A stretch of 64,000 nucleotides of DNA from Muribaculaceae bacterium. Lineage in GTDB: Bacteria > Bacteroidota > Bacteroidia > Bacteroidales > Muribaculaceae. This document shows, piece by piece, positions 35,461 to 44,188 of the stretch (the stretch's first letter is position 1; every line of letters begins with the position of its first letter). The stretch spans positions 58,401 through 122,400 of the forward strand of contig JAFLTT010000010.1 in the NCBI GenBank assembly GCA_022509165.1, in the 5' to 3' direction. The translations under genes were made by a program, and so were the position numbers. The notes below the pieces were generated by a model. It was not told where the DNA came from, did no database searches, and worked only from the letters and a program-made list of their open reading frames with translations.

Positions 35461-35650
35461 TGGACAGATCATTGTACGAGCTTTCAAAAGTGGACACTGA
35501 AAATTTATAGGGTAAACATTAAATTTATCGCTTACCCATTATTTTGAAAATGTTTTCTTTATCTTCGCAGAAATCTTACTTTCTTATTATCTTTCACCCT
35601 ATTCTTCTCTTAAAAAAATGATTAACCTGAATAATATCCCAAACGACATA
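35461..35650. other. Intergenic region between ATPase and ABC-F genes, first part
   Basis: There is no gene. It contains one variant of the CCTATAGATTT motif (minus strand, 35501-35511), a GGGTAA/TTACCC inverted repeat (35510-35536), and TATCTTCG at 35560-35567, a possible -7 box for the plus-strand ABC-F gene with no good -33 partner. Confidence 0.3.
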
Positions 35651-35736
35651 TGTAGGGACGCAAGGTCATTGCGTCCTCTGATAATCAAAGAATTATACCT
35701 CTTTTATTTCGGACACACGAGCCGTGCGCCCCTACG
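35651..35736. repeat. REP-like composite palindromic element
   Basis: TGTAGGGACGCA at the left and TGCGCCCCTACG at the right end form outer inverted ends. Inside the left end GGACGCA/TGCGTCC makes a 7-bp hairpin (35656-35676). Inside the right end CACG/CGTG makes another (around 35716-35725). This is the form of short dispersed palindromes found between genes. Only one copy lies in the window. Confidence 0.5.
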
Positions 35737-35780
35737 TTAGAGGACAACTTATTAATGGGGGTATTTATGAAGATAATCAA
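35732..35780 (+). repeat. Right copy of the ~50-bp imperfect inverted repeat
   Basis: It begins CTACGTT and contains TTATTAATGGGG, GTATTTATGA and GATAATCAA, matching the minus strand of 32725-32676. It overlaps the end of the REP-like element by 5 nt and ends 11 nt before the ABC-F start codon, so it forms part of that gene's leader. Confidence 0.75.
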
Positions 35781-35791
35781 ATAAAAAAATT

Positions 35792-37588
35792 ATGGTAAGT
35801 TATCTGCAAATAGAGAATCTATCAAAGTCTTATGGCGACAGAATATTGTTTTCTGAAGTCACATTTGGAGTATACCAGGGAGATAAGATTGGGATCATTG
35901 CTACTAATGGTACCGGGAAAACTACCTTTCTGAACATAATAGCCGGAAAGGAGGATTTTGATTCCGGCAAGATTGTGTATCGAAATAATCTTAGAATAGG
36001 ATATCTCTCCCAGATTCCGGATTTTAATCCTGAAGAAAGTATCCTGGAATACGTGTTGAGTGAGCATAAAAATGATAATGAGGATTTTTCTATTCACGAC
36101 AGGGCAATAAAATTTCTCACACAATTTCAAATTACTGACCATGCCGGGAAAATGGCAGTTTTGTCGGGTGGACAGTTGAAACGTGTGGCGTTAGCAAAAA
36201 CTCTGGTTTCTCAACCCGACCTTCTAATCTTAGATGAACCGACTAATCATCTGGATATTGAAATGGTGGAATGGTTGGAAAACTATCTCTCAAAATCCAA
36301 TGTGACACTGCTGATGGTGACTCACGACCGCTATTTTTTAGATAACGTATGCAATAAAATTATAGAGATTGACCGAAAGGGTTTCTATTTTTATGAAGGG
36401 AATTATGATTATTATCTGGAAAAAAGGGAGCAGCGATACGAAGCTTTAAATGCCGAATTATTAAAAGTGAAGAATCTGCTTCGCACAGAACTTGAATGGA
36501 TGCGTCGCCAGCCGCAGGCTCGTGGGTCGAAAGCAAAATACAGGATTGATAATTTTTATCAACTTGAAGAAAAAAGTAAAACTAATTTATCTCAACGCCA
36601 ATTAAATCTTGGGAATGGAGGGGGATATATCGGATCCAAGATATTTGAGGCTAAGAATGTTTCAAAGTCTTTCGGGCCGGTAAAAATTCTGGAAGATTTC
36701 AATTATACCTTTGCTCGACATGAAAAATTAGGAATCATAGGGGAAAACGGCGCCGGCAAAACTACCTTCCTCAAGTTATTACTCGGTGAAATTATCCCTG
36801 ATTCAGGGGTTTTCGACATTGGTTCCACGGTAAACTGGGGTTATTACAGCCAGGACGGAATAGTGGATTTTAATCCTGATAAAAAGGTGATTGATGCAGT
36901 GAGGGAAATAGCCGAAGAAGTGAGGATAGATGACAAAACAAGACTCTCAGCTTCGCAGTTTCTCAATCGTTTTCTTTTTACTCCCGACGACCAACAGAAA
37001 TTTATAGCCAAACTGAGCGGAGGAGAACGCAGGCGCCTTTACCTGGCTACAGTGCTTATGAGAAATCCTAATTTTCTCATTCTCGACGAACCCACCAATG
37101 ATCTCGACATCCTTACACTTTCTATTCTCGAAGACTATTTGTCAGATTTTAAAGGTTGTGTAATAATAGTTAGTCACGATAGGTTTTTCCTGGATAGAAT
37201 AGTAGATCATATTTTCGTGTTTGAAGGGAACGGAAGAATAAAGGATTTCCCGGGTAACTATTCTAATTATAGGGAGGATAAGAAGGCCCGGGAAAGTTTC
37301 AAAGTTTCCCAATCCCAAGATAGAGGGAAAATATCCGGTGAAAAGGATAAAACGCAAAGTGAACCCAAGAAGAAAACAAAACTGAGCTTCAAAGAAAGAA
37401 AGGAACTGGAAGAAATAAATTCTTTGTTGCCGGTTCTTGAAAAGGAGAAAATGGAATTAGAGGAAAAGATGTCATCAGGCACTTTAGACCATACTGCGAT
37501 AATGCAGGCAGCCCAAAGGATACAAGAAATTATTTCTGAAATAGATGAAAAAGAGATGAGGGCTCTCGAACTGATGGAATTTGAATAA
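35792..37588 (+). CDS. ABC-F family ATPase (Uup-like)
   Basis: The 598-residue soluble protein has two ABC ATPase domains and no membrane segments. Domain 1: Walker A ATNGTGKTT (Lys43), signature LSGGQLKRV, Walker B LLILDEPTNHLD. Domain 2: GENGAGKTT (about 317-325), LSGGERRRL, FLILDEPTNDLD. A charged linker separates them (EQRYEALNAELLKVKNLLRTELEW). A C-terminal coiled coil after about 525 (KERKELEEINSLLPVLEKEK) is the Uup-type DNA/RNA-binding tail. ABC-F proteins act on the ribosome. The tail and length fit a Uup-like housekeeping member better than a resistance protein, but the subgroup was not tested. Confidence 0.9.
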   Translation: MVSYLQIENLSKSYGDRILFSEVTFGVYQGDKIGIIATNGTGKTTFLNIIAGKEDFDSGKIVYRNNLRIGYLSQIPDFNPEESILEYVLSEHKNDNEDFSIHDRAIKFLTQFQITDHAGKMAVLSGGQLKRVALAKTLVSQPDLLILDEPTNHLDIEMVEWLENYLSKSNVTLLMVTHDRYFLDNVCNKIIEIDRKGFYFYEGNYDYYLEKREQRYEALNAELLKVKNLLRTELEWMRRQPQARGSKAKYRIDNFYQLEEKSKTNLSQRQLNLGNGGGYIGSKIFEAKNVSKSFGPVKILEDFNYTFARHEKLGIIGENGAGKTTFLKLLLGEIIPDSGVFDIGSTVNWGYYSQDGIVDFNPDKKVIDAVREIAEEVRIDDKTRLSASQFLNRFLFTPDDQQKFIAKLSGGERRRLYLATVLMRNPNFLILDEPTNDLDILTLSILEDYLSDFKGCVIIVSHDRFFLDRIVDHIFVFEGNGRIKDFPGNYSNYREDKKARESFKVSQSQDRGKISGEKDKTQSEPKKKTKLSFKERKELEEINSLLPVLEKEKMELEEKMSSGTLDHTAIMQAAQRIQEIISEIDEKEMRALELMEFE

Positions 37589-37594
37589 ATAATA

Positions 37595-38527
37595 TCATGA
37601 AGAGGTAGACAAGGATTTCTTTTGTGAGAAATAACCCAAAGAAGAAACCATAAAGACTCCTATAAAAATCATAAGAGTACCAATAATTCTTGACCACCCG
37701 AATATTGCCAGACCCATCATTGTGGACAATAAAGCCGATACCACAGGCTGAAGGTAAGCATACATAGAAATTACTGTGGGCTTCAGTATTCTCTGTGAGA
37801 AGGGTATGATGAGATAAGCCACAAATGTGGGAAATATAATAATGTAAAGCAAAGACAAAGCTGAGGTCAGGTTTATGCTTGTCCAGGCTACTTCTCCTAA
37901 AAATGGCGACATACAGGGGATATACGAGACAGCCGAGAAAAGAAACATCCACTTCATAATAGTAAATGGCGGATATTTATTAATGATTCTTAGGAAAAAG
38001 ACATAATAAACCGCAGCACAGACTTGTGCCAGGATACAAAGAGTATCTCCTAAGATCGGATTACTTGCAATCTCCGGTTGATAATCACTGAAGGCAATCA
38101 TCAGAGCTCCCGATAAGCCTAAAAGTACTCCGAAAATCTTTATTGAACTTAAAGGTTGACCAATAAATACAGCAGCCAGAATTAGTGTAAACACCGGAGT
38201 CATGGTACACATTACGGAAGTGTCGATTGGGGTGGTATATCCTATTCCAATTATGAAGAGCCCTTGATTGGCTGAAATCATAATCAATGAGGCCAGAAAC
38301 AGAGAGAACAAATCCTTTCGTTCTACCGGCTGATCGCCTGTAAAAGACTTAGGCAAAAAACTTGCAAGCAAAAAAAGAAGGGCGCCACCCCCTATTCTGA
38401 CCGCTGAAAGCGCGTAACCATCCATGATCCCTTCCTCTAAAACACCTTTAGCAATAGGAGACATTGCTCCCCACAAAATGGTTGCAAAGAGTATGGCTAA
38501 GTGTCCTGAAAGAGTACGGTTAAGCAT
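37595..38527 (-). CDS. EamA-family (DMT) membrane transporter
   Basis: The 310-residue protein has about ten hydrophobic helices in two five-helix EamA repeats (LSGHLAILFATILWGAMSPIAKGVL at the start of the first; DTLCILAQVCAAVYYVFFLRIINKY at the start of the second). It ends FGWSRIIGTLMIFIGVFMVSSLGYFSQKK. EamA proteins export or import small metabolites; the substrate is unknown. It converges with the ABC-F gene (6 nt between stops) and diverges from the RND efflux operon. Confidence 0.9.
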   Translation of the reverse strand: MLNRTLSGHLAILFATILWGAMSPIAKGVLEEGIMDGYALSAVRIGGGALLFLLASFLPKSFTGDQPVERKDLFSLFLASLIMISANQGLFIIGIGYTTPIDTSVMCTMTPVFTLILAAVFIGQPLSSIKIFGVLLGLSGALMIAFSDYQPEIASNPILGDTLCILAQVCAAVYYVFFLRIINKYPPFTIMKWMFLFSAVSYIPCMSPFLGEVAWTSINLTSALSLLYIIIFPTFVAYLIIPFSQRILKPTVISMYAYLQPVVSALLSTMMGLAIFGWSRIIGTLMIFIGVFMVSSLGYFSQKKSLSTSS

Positions 38528-38601
38528 GGTTCAAAGTAAGTTTTATCCGGTTGCCTTAATAATAACCTCCGGAAGCCCCTATTTATTATTCTTAAAATCA
38601 G

Positions 38602-38609
38602 TAAATTTG
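38602..38609 (+). promoter_or_regulatory. -7 box of the RND efflux operon
   Basis: TAAATTTG matches TAnnTTTG and lies 21 nt before the ATG at 38631. No clear TTTG is present at -33. It falls inside the longer open frame that starts at 38424, which argues that translation really begins at 38631. Confidence 0.55.
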
Positions 38610-38630
38610 CATTACGAAACGATTTTCAAG

Positions 38631-39686
38631 ATGAACCTAAAACTCATTTCAGCTTTAACCTTAAGCGGATTTCTGGCCTTTGTCACTGTAGATTGTTCTA
38701 ATAAGGCTACCGAATCAGAAAAATTACGAAGTGTAATACTTACAAGTCCGGTCACTGCCGGCACCACTACATCTACTGAGTATTCCGGTGTGATAGAGGA
38801 AGGCAGAAGCACCACAGCCTCCTTCATGGCCGATGGCAAGATCTTAAAAATACTTGTGAAAGAGGGAGATAGAGTGAGAAAAGGTCAACTCATTGCGGTT
38901 CTCGACGACAAGGACTATCAGATAGGTGCAAGTCAACTTAAGACACAATTCGACCAGATGACTCATGAAAAAGAGAGAATGGATGAGATGTACAGGCGCC
39001 AGAACATAGCTCCAAATGATTATGAGAAATTTATTGCAGGCTATGAGCAATTGAAGCTGCAGATGGAAATGATGAACAACAAACTGGAATATACTAAACT
39101 ATATTCCCCATCTAACGGTTATGTGGCTGAAAAATTCATGGAAGTCGGAGAACTAACCGGAGCCGGCACTCCGATTTTTAAAATTACCGATGATACCAGT
39201 CTTACAGCCAATGTGGCTTTACCGGTGTCTATGTATCTTCAACGGAATAAAATCAAGGGCGCTTCAGGGATTACCCCCGCGTTACCCGACACTGAGCTTC
39301 CTCTTTCAATCGAGAGTTTCACACCCGATGCCGGCAACAATATGCTATATCAGATGAAACTTCTGATTCCCTCTAAATATAATGCCACACTTTCACCCGG
39401 TATGAATATTCGAGTAAAATTGAATACCATTGTAGCAGATAATGAAGGAATGGAAATTCCGGTAAGAGCCATATTTGAACAAGAGGGGAAAAATTATGTT
39501 TGGGTATATAATCCTTCAGATTCTACAATAAATAAGAAACCTATAGTAATTGAGGGTTTACAGAAAGGTAAGGCCATAGAAGTGAAAGGCCTTGAAGAAA
39601 ATGATAAAATAGTGGAGACAGGAGTGAAACAACTCTATGAAGGGGAAAAAGTAAATGTGGCCCAAATCTCAGACTACGGATTATAG
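38631..39686 (+). CDS. RND efflux periplasmic adaptor (membrane fusion protein)
   Basis: It is 351 residues from the ATG at 38631. The open frame extends back to 38424, but that part lies over the divergent EamA gene and upstream of the promoter. The N-terminus is hydrophobic and ends in VTVDCSN, a lipobox-like site with an unusual Asp before Cys. HlyD-family features follow: biotinyl-lipoyl-like GKILKILVKEGDRVRKGQLIAVLDD, a short helical hairpin (KTQFDQMTHEKERMDEMYRR), SPSNGYVAEKFMEVGELTGAGTPIFKITDD, and a beta-barrel domain. It links the inner-membrane pump to the TolC-like channel encoded next to it. Confidence 0.92.
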   Translation: MNLKLISALTLSGFLAFVTVDCSNKATESEKLRSVILTSPVTAGTTTSTEYSGVIEEGRSTTASFMADGKILKILVKEGDRVRKGQLIAVLDDKDYQIGASQLKTQFDQMTHEKERMDEMYRRQNIAPNDYEKFIAGYEQLKLQMEMMNNKLEYTKLYSPSNGYVAEKFMEVGELTGAGTPIFKITDDTSLTANVALPVSMYLQRNKIKGASGITPALPDTELPLSIESFTPDAGNNMLYQMKLLIPSKYNATLSPGMNIRVKLNTIVADNEGMEIPVRAIFEQEGKNYVWVYNPSDSTINKKPIVIEGLQKGKAIEVKGLEENDKIVETGVKQLYEGEKVNVAQISDYGL

Positions 39687-39695
39687 ACAAAGGCA

Positions 39696-42600
39696 ATGAA
39701 CAGGCTTACAAGATTTTTCATAGAGAGAAAGACATTATTCTGGTCAGTGCTCTTCCTGATAATAGCAGTAGGAGTAATGGCCTATATGATGATGCCAAAG
39801 CTTGAAGATCCGGCAGTGACTGTGAAACAGGCTTCTGTAGTCGTGCTTTATCCGGGTGCTGATGCTAAACGGGTAGAAAAAGAGGCGGTAGCCGTGATAG
39901 AGGAACAATTGAGATCTCTGCCGGATGTAAGAAAGATTTCCAGTACTATAAAAGAAGGTCAGGCCATTATACAGGTGGAATTTAATTTCGAAACTCCGAT
40001 GGAAGAAATCGAACAACATTTCGACCTTGTGAGAAGAAAGATAAATGACACCGAGATGCTTCTGCCTCCCGGTATGATGCCACCAATCGTCATTGACGAT
40101 ATGATGGATGTATACGGTATATTCTATGCCTTCAGTGGAGATGGATTCGAGTATAATGAACTCGAGCAATACGCTAAAGTATTGAAAAGAGAGATCATGG
40201 CTGTAAAGGGAGTGAAAAGGGTTAATATTGGAGGTACACAAAGAGAGGTGATAGATATAGCATTCACACCTGAAGAAATAAGGAACAACGGAATGCTCCC
40301 TTTGCTTGTGGCCCAGGCTCTTCAATCCAGCACAAATGCAATAGATGCGGGGAAAGCACAGAGTGGAGATGACCGGATTACAGTAAATGTGACCGATGGT
40401 GCTTCAAGCGTAGAGGAGATATCTTCACTCCTGATTAACTTGCCCGACGGAAATAAAGTAAGATTGGGAGATATCGCAAAGATATCCCGACATATTGCCA
40501 GCCCCGAAAGAAGTGATTTCTATCTCAACGGGAAGCCGGCCCTCACCGTATTGGTGGCCTTGGAGTCGGATGCTGTAGTGCCTGATGTAGGAGCAAAAGT
40601 AGATACAAAAGTGAATGAGACTCTTTCACTTTTACCTGTAGGTCTCACTGTAGATAAGATTTTCTTTCAGCCGGACCAGGTGAATGAAGCTGTGTCTTCC
40701 TTCATGATTAATCTTATAGAGTCGGTGCTGATAGTAATCTTTGTCCTAATGTTGGCAATGGGGTGGAAAGCGGGATTGATAATTGGTCTCGGATTAGTCC
40801 TTACAGTGGCCCTCTCCTTCCCTATTCTATCTGCACTTGATTCCACATTGCAAAGGATCTCACTGGGAGCGTTCATTATTGCCATGGGAATGCTGGTAGA
40901 TAATGCAGTAGTGATTATGGATGGCATCATGAAAGACCGGAGCCGTGGTTTACCAAAATCTACTTATATCTACAGGATTGGCAAACAGACAGCTTTCCCC
41001 CTTTTAGGAGCCACCGTAATAGCAGCCGCAACATTTTTACCTATTTACCTGACTTCTGGCACTGTGGGAGAATTTGCCGGCGACTTGTTTTTAGTAGTCT
41101 GCGTAAGCCTTATGGTAAGTTGGATTCTGGCAATAGTTCAAGTTCCTGTTTGCGCCGACCAATGGCTTTCACCAAAGAATGTAGCAGAGGAAGTCAAATC
41201 TCAGCCCAGACTAAATGCCTTTGAAAAATGGGTAAAAAAAATAGTTGAATTCCTCATCGGGCATAAATGGCTTACTGTGACATGCGCAGTTTTGCTTCTT
41301 GCCGGAGCCGGAGGAGGTGTGATCCTGGTGAGAAACGTATTTTTCCCCGATTTCAATTATGACCAATTTGTGTTGGAGTGTTATTATCCACCGGAGAGCA
41401 ATCCGGAAGCAGTAAGGGAAAGAATGTTCGAGCTTTCGGATTCGATCATGGCAGATGAAGACGTAAGAAATGTGGCTGTAAGTATGGGTGGTGCACCCGG
41501 AAGATATTGTCTTGTAAGGCCTATACCGGAGGGTGGAGATAATTATGCCGAGTTCATACTGCAATGCAAGGATTACCATGCCGTGCAACGCCTTGCCAAA
41601 GACCTCACGCAAAAACTTAGAGAAATAGCACCGGAGGCTTATATTCGGGCACGCAAATATAATTTCTCCGTATCTTCCTCTCATCTGGTAGAGGTAGAGT
41701 TTACCGGACCCGATACAAAAGTATTAAGACAACTTAGTGCAGAAGCAGAATCCATTATGAGAGCATCTCCATATGTGGATCCATATACCGTACAAAACAG
41801 CTGGAATGCTCCCACTCGTCAACTGTCGGTGGCTTATTCTGCACAATCTGCAGCTCGTGCCGGTGTAAACCGTAGCGATGTAGGAAATGCTTTGCAAGCC
41901 GCCACAGACGGATATACAGTTGGGGTGATAAGTGAAAATGAGAATCTGATTCCTATCAATGTAGTAATCAGAGATGACTCAGGCAACCGGCTCACAGATC
42001 TGTCAACCATTCCTGTGTGGAGCATGGCCAACGTGAATCTATCTCAAAACGATTTAGCAGGGTTGATTCAGGGCACAACCGACGTTAGCGAAATCAAAAA
42101 GAAAATGTTTGTTACCACCACTCTTGCTAACTGTATCGATAGCATCTCTACTGTATGGGAAGAAAGTCTGTTTACTCGATACAATGGACAAAGAAGCATC
42201 CAGGCAGAATGTGATCCCGATCCGTATAATCCGGAGGCTACCCCTGATAAACTGCTTAAGTCAGTAAAGCCACAGATTGAGAAAATAAAGTTGCCTCCCG
42301 GATATGAAAGAAGATTTGTGGGTGAAAGTGAGACAGCCGACGAGGCAATGGCAAAAGTCTTCCAAAATCTCCCCGTAATGCTTGTGATTCTGATCGTGGT
42401 GCTTCTGCTTTTATTCAATAACTGGAAGAAGCTGGCTATTATATTACTCTGTTTCCCCTTTGTGTTATGTGGTATCGTACCGGCTTTATTGCTTACTAAC
42501 ACTCCCTTCACTTTCCTGGCGATATTAGGATTGATGGGGCTTATGGGTATGATAATAAAAAATGCAGTGGTGCTTGTTGACGAAATAAATGCTCTAAACG

Positions 42601-42839
42601 GTGAGCAAAGGATGGAACTTTATCCGGCTATTGTACATGCCACGGTTTCAAGAGTTCGACCCGTATTATTGGCATCCCTTACCACTGTAGCAGGTATGAT
42701 TCCACTGGTCGGAGATCCTATGTACGGTCCGTTGGCAGTGACAGTGATTGGTGGTCTGTTGATAGGAACCGCTGTCACTCTCCTTTTCTTACCGGTGATA
42801 TATTCTATATTCTTTTCCGTAAAACCTGTGGCAAAATGA
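39696..42839 (+). CDS. RND-family efflux pump, inner-membrane transporter
   Basis: The 1047-residue inner-membrane protein has the two-fold RND layout: TM1 at about 12-30, a large periplasmic loop, TM2-6 (ESVLIVIFVLMLAMGWKAG on), a second loop, and TM8-12. In TM4, GMLVDNAVVIMDG carries Asp-Asn in place of the Asp-Asp of AcrB, a change also found in other RND pumps. In TM10, GMIIKNAVVLVDEIN carries the partner Lys. These residues pass protons. It overlaps the outer-membrane gene by 4 nt. Export of drugs, bile salts or metabolites is likely; the substrate cannot be read from sequence. Confidence 0.95.
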   Translation: MNRLTRFFIERKTLFWSVLFLIIAVGVMAYMMMPKLEDPAVTVKQASVVVLYPGADAKRVEKEAVAVIEEQLRSLPDVRKISSTIKEGQAIIQVEFNFETPMEEIEQHFDLVRRKINDTEMLLPPGMMPPIVIDDMMDVYGIFYAFSGDGFEYNELEQYAKVLKREIMAVKGVKRVNIGGTQREVIDIAFTPEEIRNNGMLPLLVAQALQSSTNAIDAGKAQSGDDRITVNVTDGASSVEEISSLLINLPDGNKVRLGDIAKISRHIASPERSDFYLNGKPALTVLVALESDAVVPDVGAKVDTKVNETLSLLPVGLTVDKIFFQPDQVNEAVSSFMINLIESVLIVIFVLMLAMGWKAGLIIGLGLVLTVALSFPILSALDSTLQRISLGAFIIAMGMLVDNAVVIMDGIMKDRSRGLPKSTYIYRIGKQTAFPLLGATVIAAATFLPIYLTSGTVGEFAGDLFLVVCVSLMVSWILAIVQVPVCADQWLSPKNVAEEVKSQPRLNAFEKWVKKIVEFLIGHKWLTVTCAVLLLAGAGGGVILVRNVFFPDFNYDQFVLECYYPPESNPEAVRERMFELSDSIMADEDVRNVAVSMGGAPGRYCLVRPIPEGGDNYAEFILQCKDYHAVQRLAKDLTQKLREIAPEAYIRARKYNFSVSSSHLVEVEFTGPDTKVLRQLSAEAESIMRASPYVDPYTVQNSWNAPTRQLSVAYSAQSAARAGVNRSDVGNALQAATDGYTVGVISENENLIPINVVIRDDSGNRLTDLSTIPVWSMANVNLSQNDLAGLIQGTTDVSEIKKKMFVTTTLANCIDSISTVWEESLFTRYNGQRSIQAECDPDPYNPEATPDKLLKSVKPQIEKIKLPPGYERRFVGESETADEAMAKVFQNLPVMLVILIVVLLLLFNNWKKLAIILLCFPFVLCGIVPALLLTNTPFTFLAILGLMGLMGMIIKNAVVLVDEINALNGEQRMELYPAIVHATVSRVRPVLLASLTTVAGMIPLVGDPMYGPLAVTVIGGLLIGTAVTLLFLPVIYSIFFSVKPVAK

Positions 42840-44146
42840 AAATCCGCCTTTCGATAATATTTTTATCACTCATAGCTACTCTTCAGGCTTCAGCCATTGA
42901 CCTGTCATTGCAACAATGTCGCGATATGGCAATTCAAAGTGATGAACTGATAAAGATAGCCAAAAACCGTGTGACACAGTCTAATCTTGACCGTGGTATA
43001 GCTAAGACAGCATATCTTCCTAAAATAGACGGGAGTGCCACCGCTCTCTATCTTACGCCAAATTCAAAGGTTGGAGATGCAATGGAATTACAGATGAAAG
43101 GTGTATACCTGGCCGGATTCAGCCTTACTCAACCAATTTTCACCGGTCTGAAAATTGTTACAGCCAACAAACTTGCGGGCCTGGGGCAGAAGGCTGCACA
43201 GCAACAGATGGAAGCCACCACTATGGATGTGATAGCCAATGCAGAGAAAAGTTATTGGATGCTAATGGCCGTGAGAGCTAAAATTGATATGATTGATGCC
43301 TATATAATGCAACTGGATTCAATATTAAGTTACACCACTTCCGCTTATGAACTTGGACTCACCACTCGTCTGAACGTTTCCAGAGTGGAAACCAAACTCG
43401 CGGAACTTCAGTATAGGCGGCAGCAGGCAAAATCGGGAGAGGAATTATGCAGACTTTCACTTTGTCGTATTATCGGCGTGGAGGAAAATTCTGAAATCAA
43501 TCTTACCGAAAATATTGATTACATAAATGACAGACTGGTGTTCACCGGAATAGAGTCACGCCCGGAACTTCATCTTTCTATGATTAATGTCACGGCCAAG
43601 AAGCATGACGTGGCAATGGTGAGAGCGGATTTTCTTCCCACTCTGGGGTTACAGTTAGGCTGGAATGCTTTCGGCAATCTTAAGATGAAAAATTATATGA
43701 TGCTCGACAATGGTATGATTTATCCATATACTCAGTCTATAAGCTATAAGGGATTTGTAGGAGCATTGGCTCTTTCTGTGCCGATATTCCATTGGGGTGA
43801 AGGATTCAAAAAAGTAAAGAAAGCAAAAATAGAAGTGGAAAATGCGGAACTTGAGCTTGAACAGAATAGGAAATTAATGGATCTTCAGGCCCGACAGGCC
43901 TACAACAATTATATAGATGGATTTTCACTGATAGAAAGTGCCCGGAAAGCTTTTAGCGATGCAAGCCTCAACCTTGAAATGATGAAAGACCAATATGAGG
44001 CCGGCCTCATGACCTTGACCGACCTTCTTGATGCTCAATCCCAATGGCACACTTCTTATTCCAATCTTATCGAGGCCAAGACACAGTTAAAAATCAATGA
44101 AGTAGACTATTTGCGAAGCACAGGAGAAATAGCCATGGAAAGATAG
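42836..44146 (+). CDS. TolC-family outer-membrane efflux protein
   Basis: This 436-residue protein has a signal peptide (LSIIFLSLIATLQASA) and two repeats of long helices with short strands, as in TolC: LQQCRDMAIQSDELIKIAKNRV, KRVGLTQPIF-like FSLTQPIFTG, VIANAEKSYWMLMAVRAKIDMIDAYI, LSVPIFHWGEG, and MKDQYEAGLMTLTDLLDAQSQWHTSYSNLIEAKTQL. It forms the outer channel of the pump. It is the last gene of the operon, followed after 1 nt by a terminator. Confidence 0.94.
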   Translation: MKIRLSIIFLSLIATLQASAIDLSLQQCRDMAIQSDELIKIAKNRVTQSNLDRGIAKTAYLPKIDGSATALYLTPNSKVGDAMELQMKGVYLAGFSLTQPIFTGLKIVTANKLAGLGQKAAQQQMEATTMDVIANAEKSYWMLMAVRAKIDMIDAYIMQLDSILSYTTSAYELGLTTRLNVSRVETKLAELQYRRQQAKSGEELCRLSLCRIIGVEENSEINLTENIDYINDRLVFTGIESRPELHLSMINVTAKKHDVAMVRADFLPTLGLQLGWNAFGNLKMKNYMMLDNGMIYPYTQSISYKGFVGALALSVPIFHWGEGFKKVKKAKIEVENAELELEQNRKLMDLQARQAYNNYIDGFSLIESARKAFSDASLNLEMMKDQYEAGLMTLTDLLDAQSQWHTSYSNLIEAKTQLKINEVDYLRSTGEIAMER

Positions 44147-44147
44147 A

Positions 44148-44178
44148 AAATGCCACTTAAAAGTGGCATTTCTTTTTG
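44148..44178. terminator. Terminator between tolC-like gene and tyrA
   Basis: AAATGCCACT (44148-44157) and AGTGGCATTT (44162-44171) form a 10-bp stem with loop TAAA, followed on the plus strand by CTTTTTG. Convergent position makes it useful to both operons; minus-strand continuation is TTCTA, weaker. Confidence 0.88.
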
Positions 44179-44188
44179 ATAAGTCTAT

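Noticed and set aside
35755..35784. Nine-codon frame MGVFMKIIK just before the ABC-F gene, a possible leader peptide as seen before some ABC-F resistance genes
   Set aside because: The sequence is part of the 50-bp repeat, and the other copy has an extra G that shifts the frame, so the peptide is not preserved. No hairpins of an attenuator were seen.
38424..38630. Long N-terminal extension of the RND adaptor
   Set aside because: It lies antisense to the EamA gene start and upstream of a good -7 box; the ATG at 38631 gives a normal export signal.
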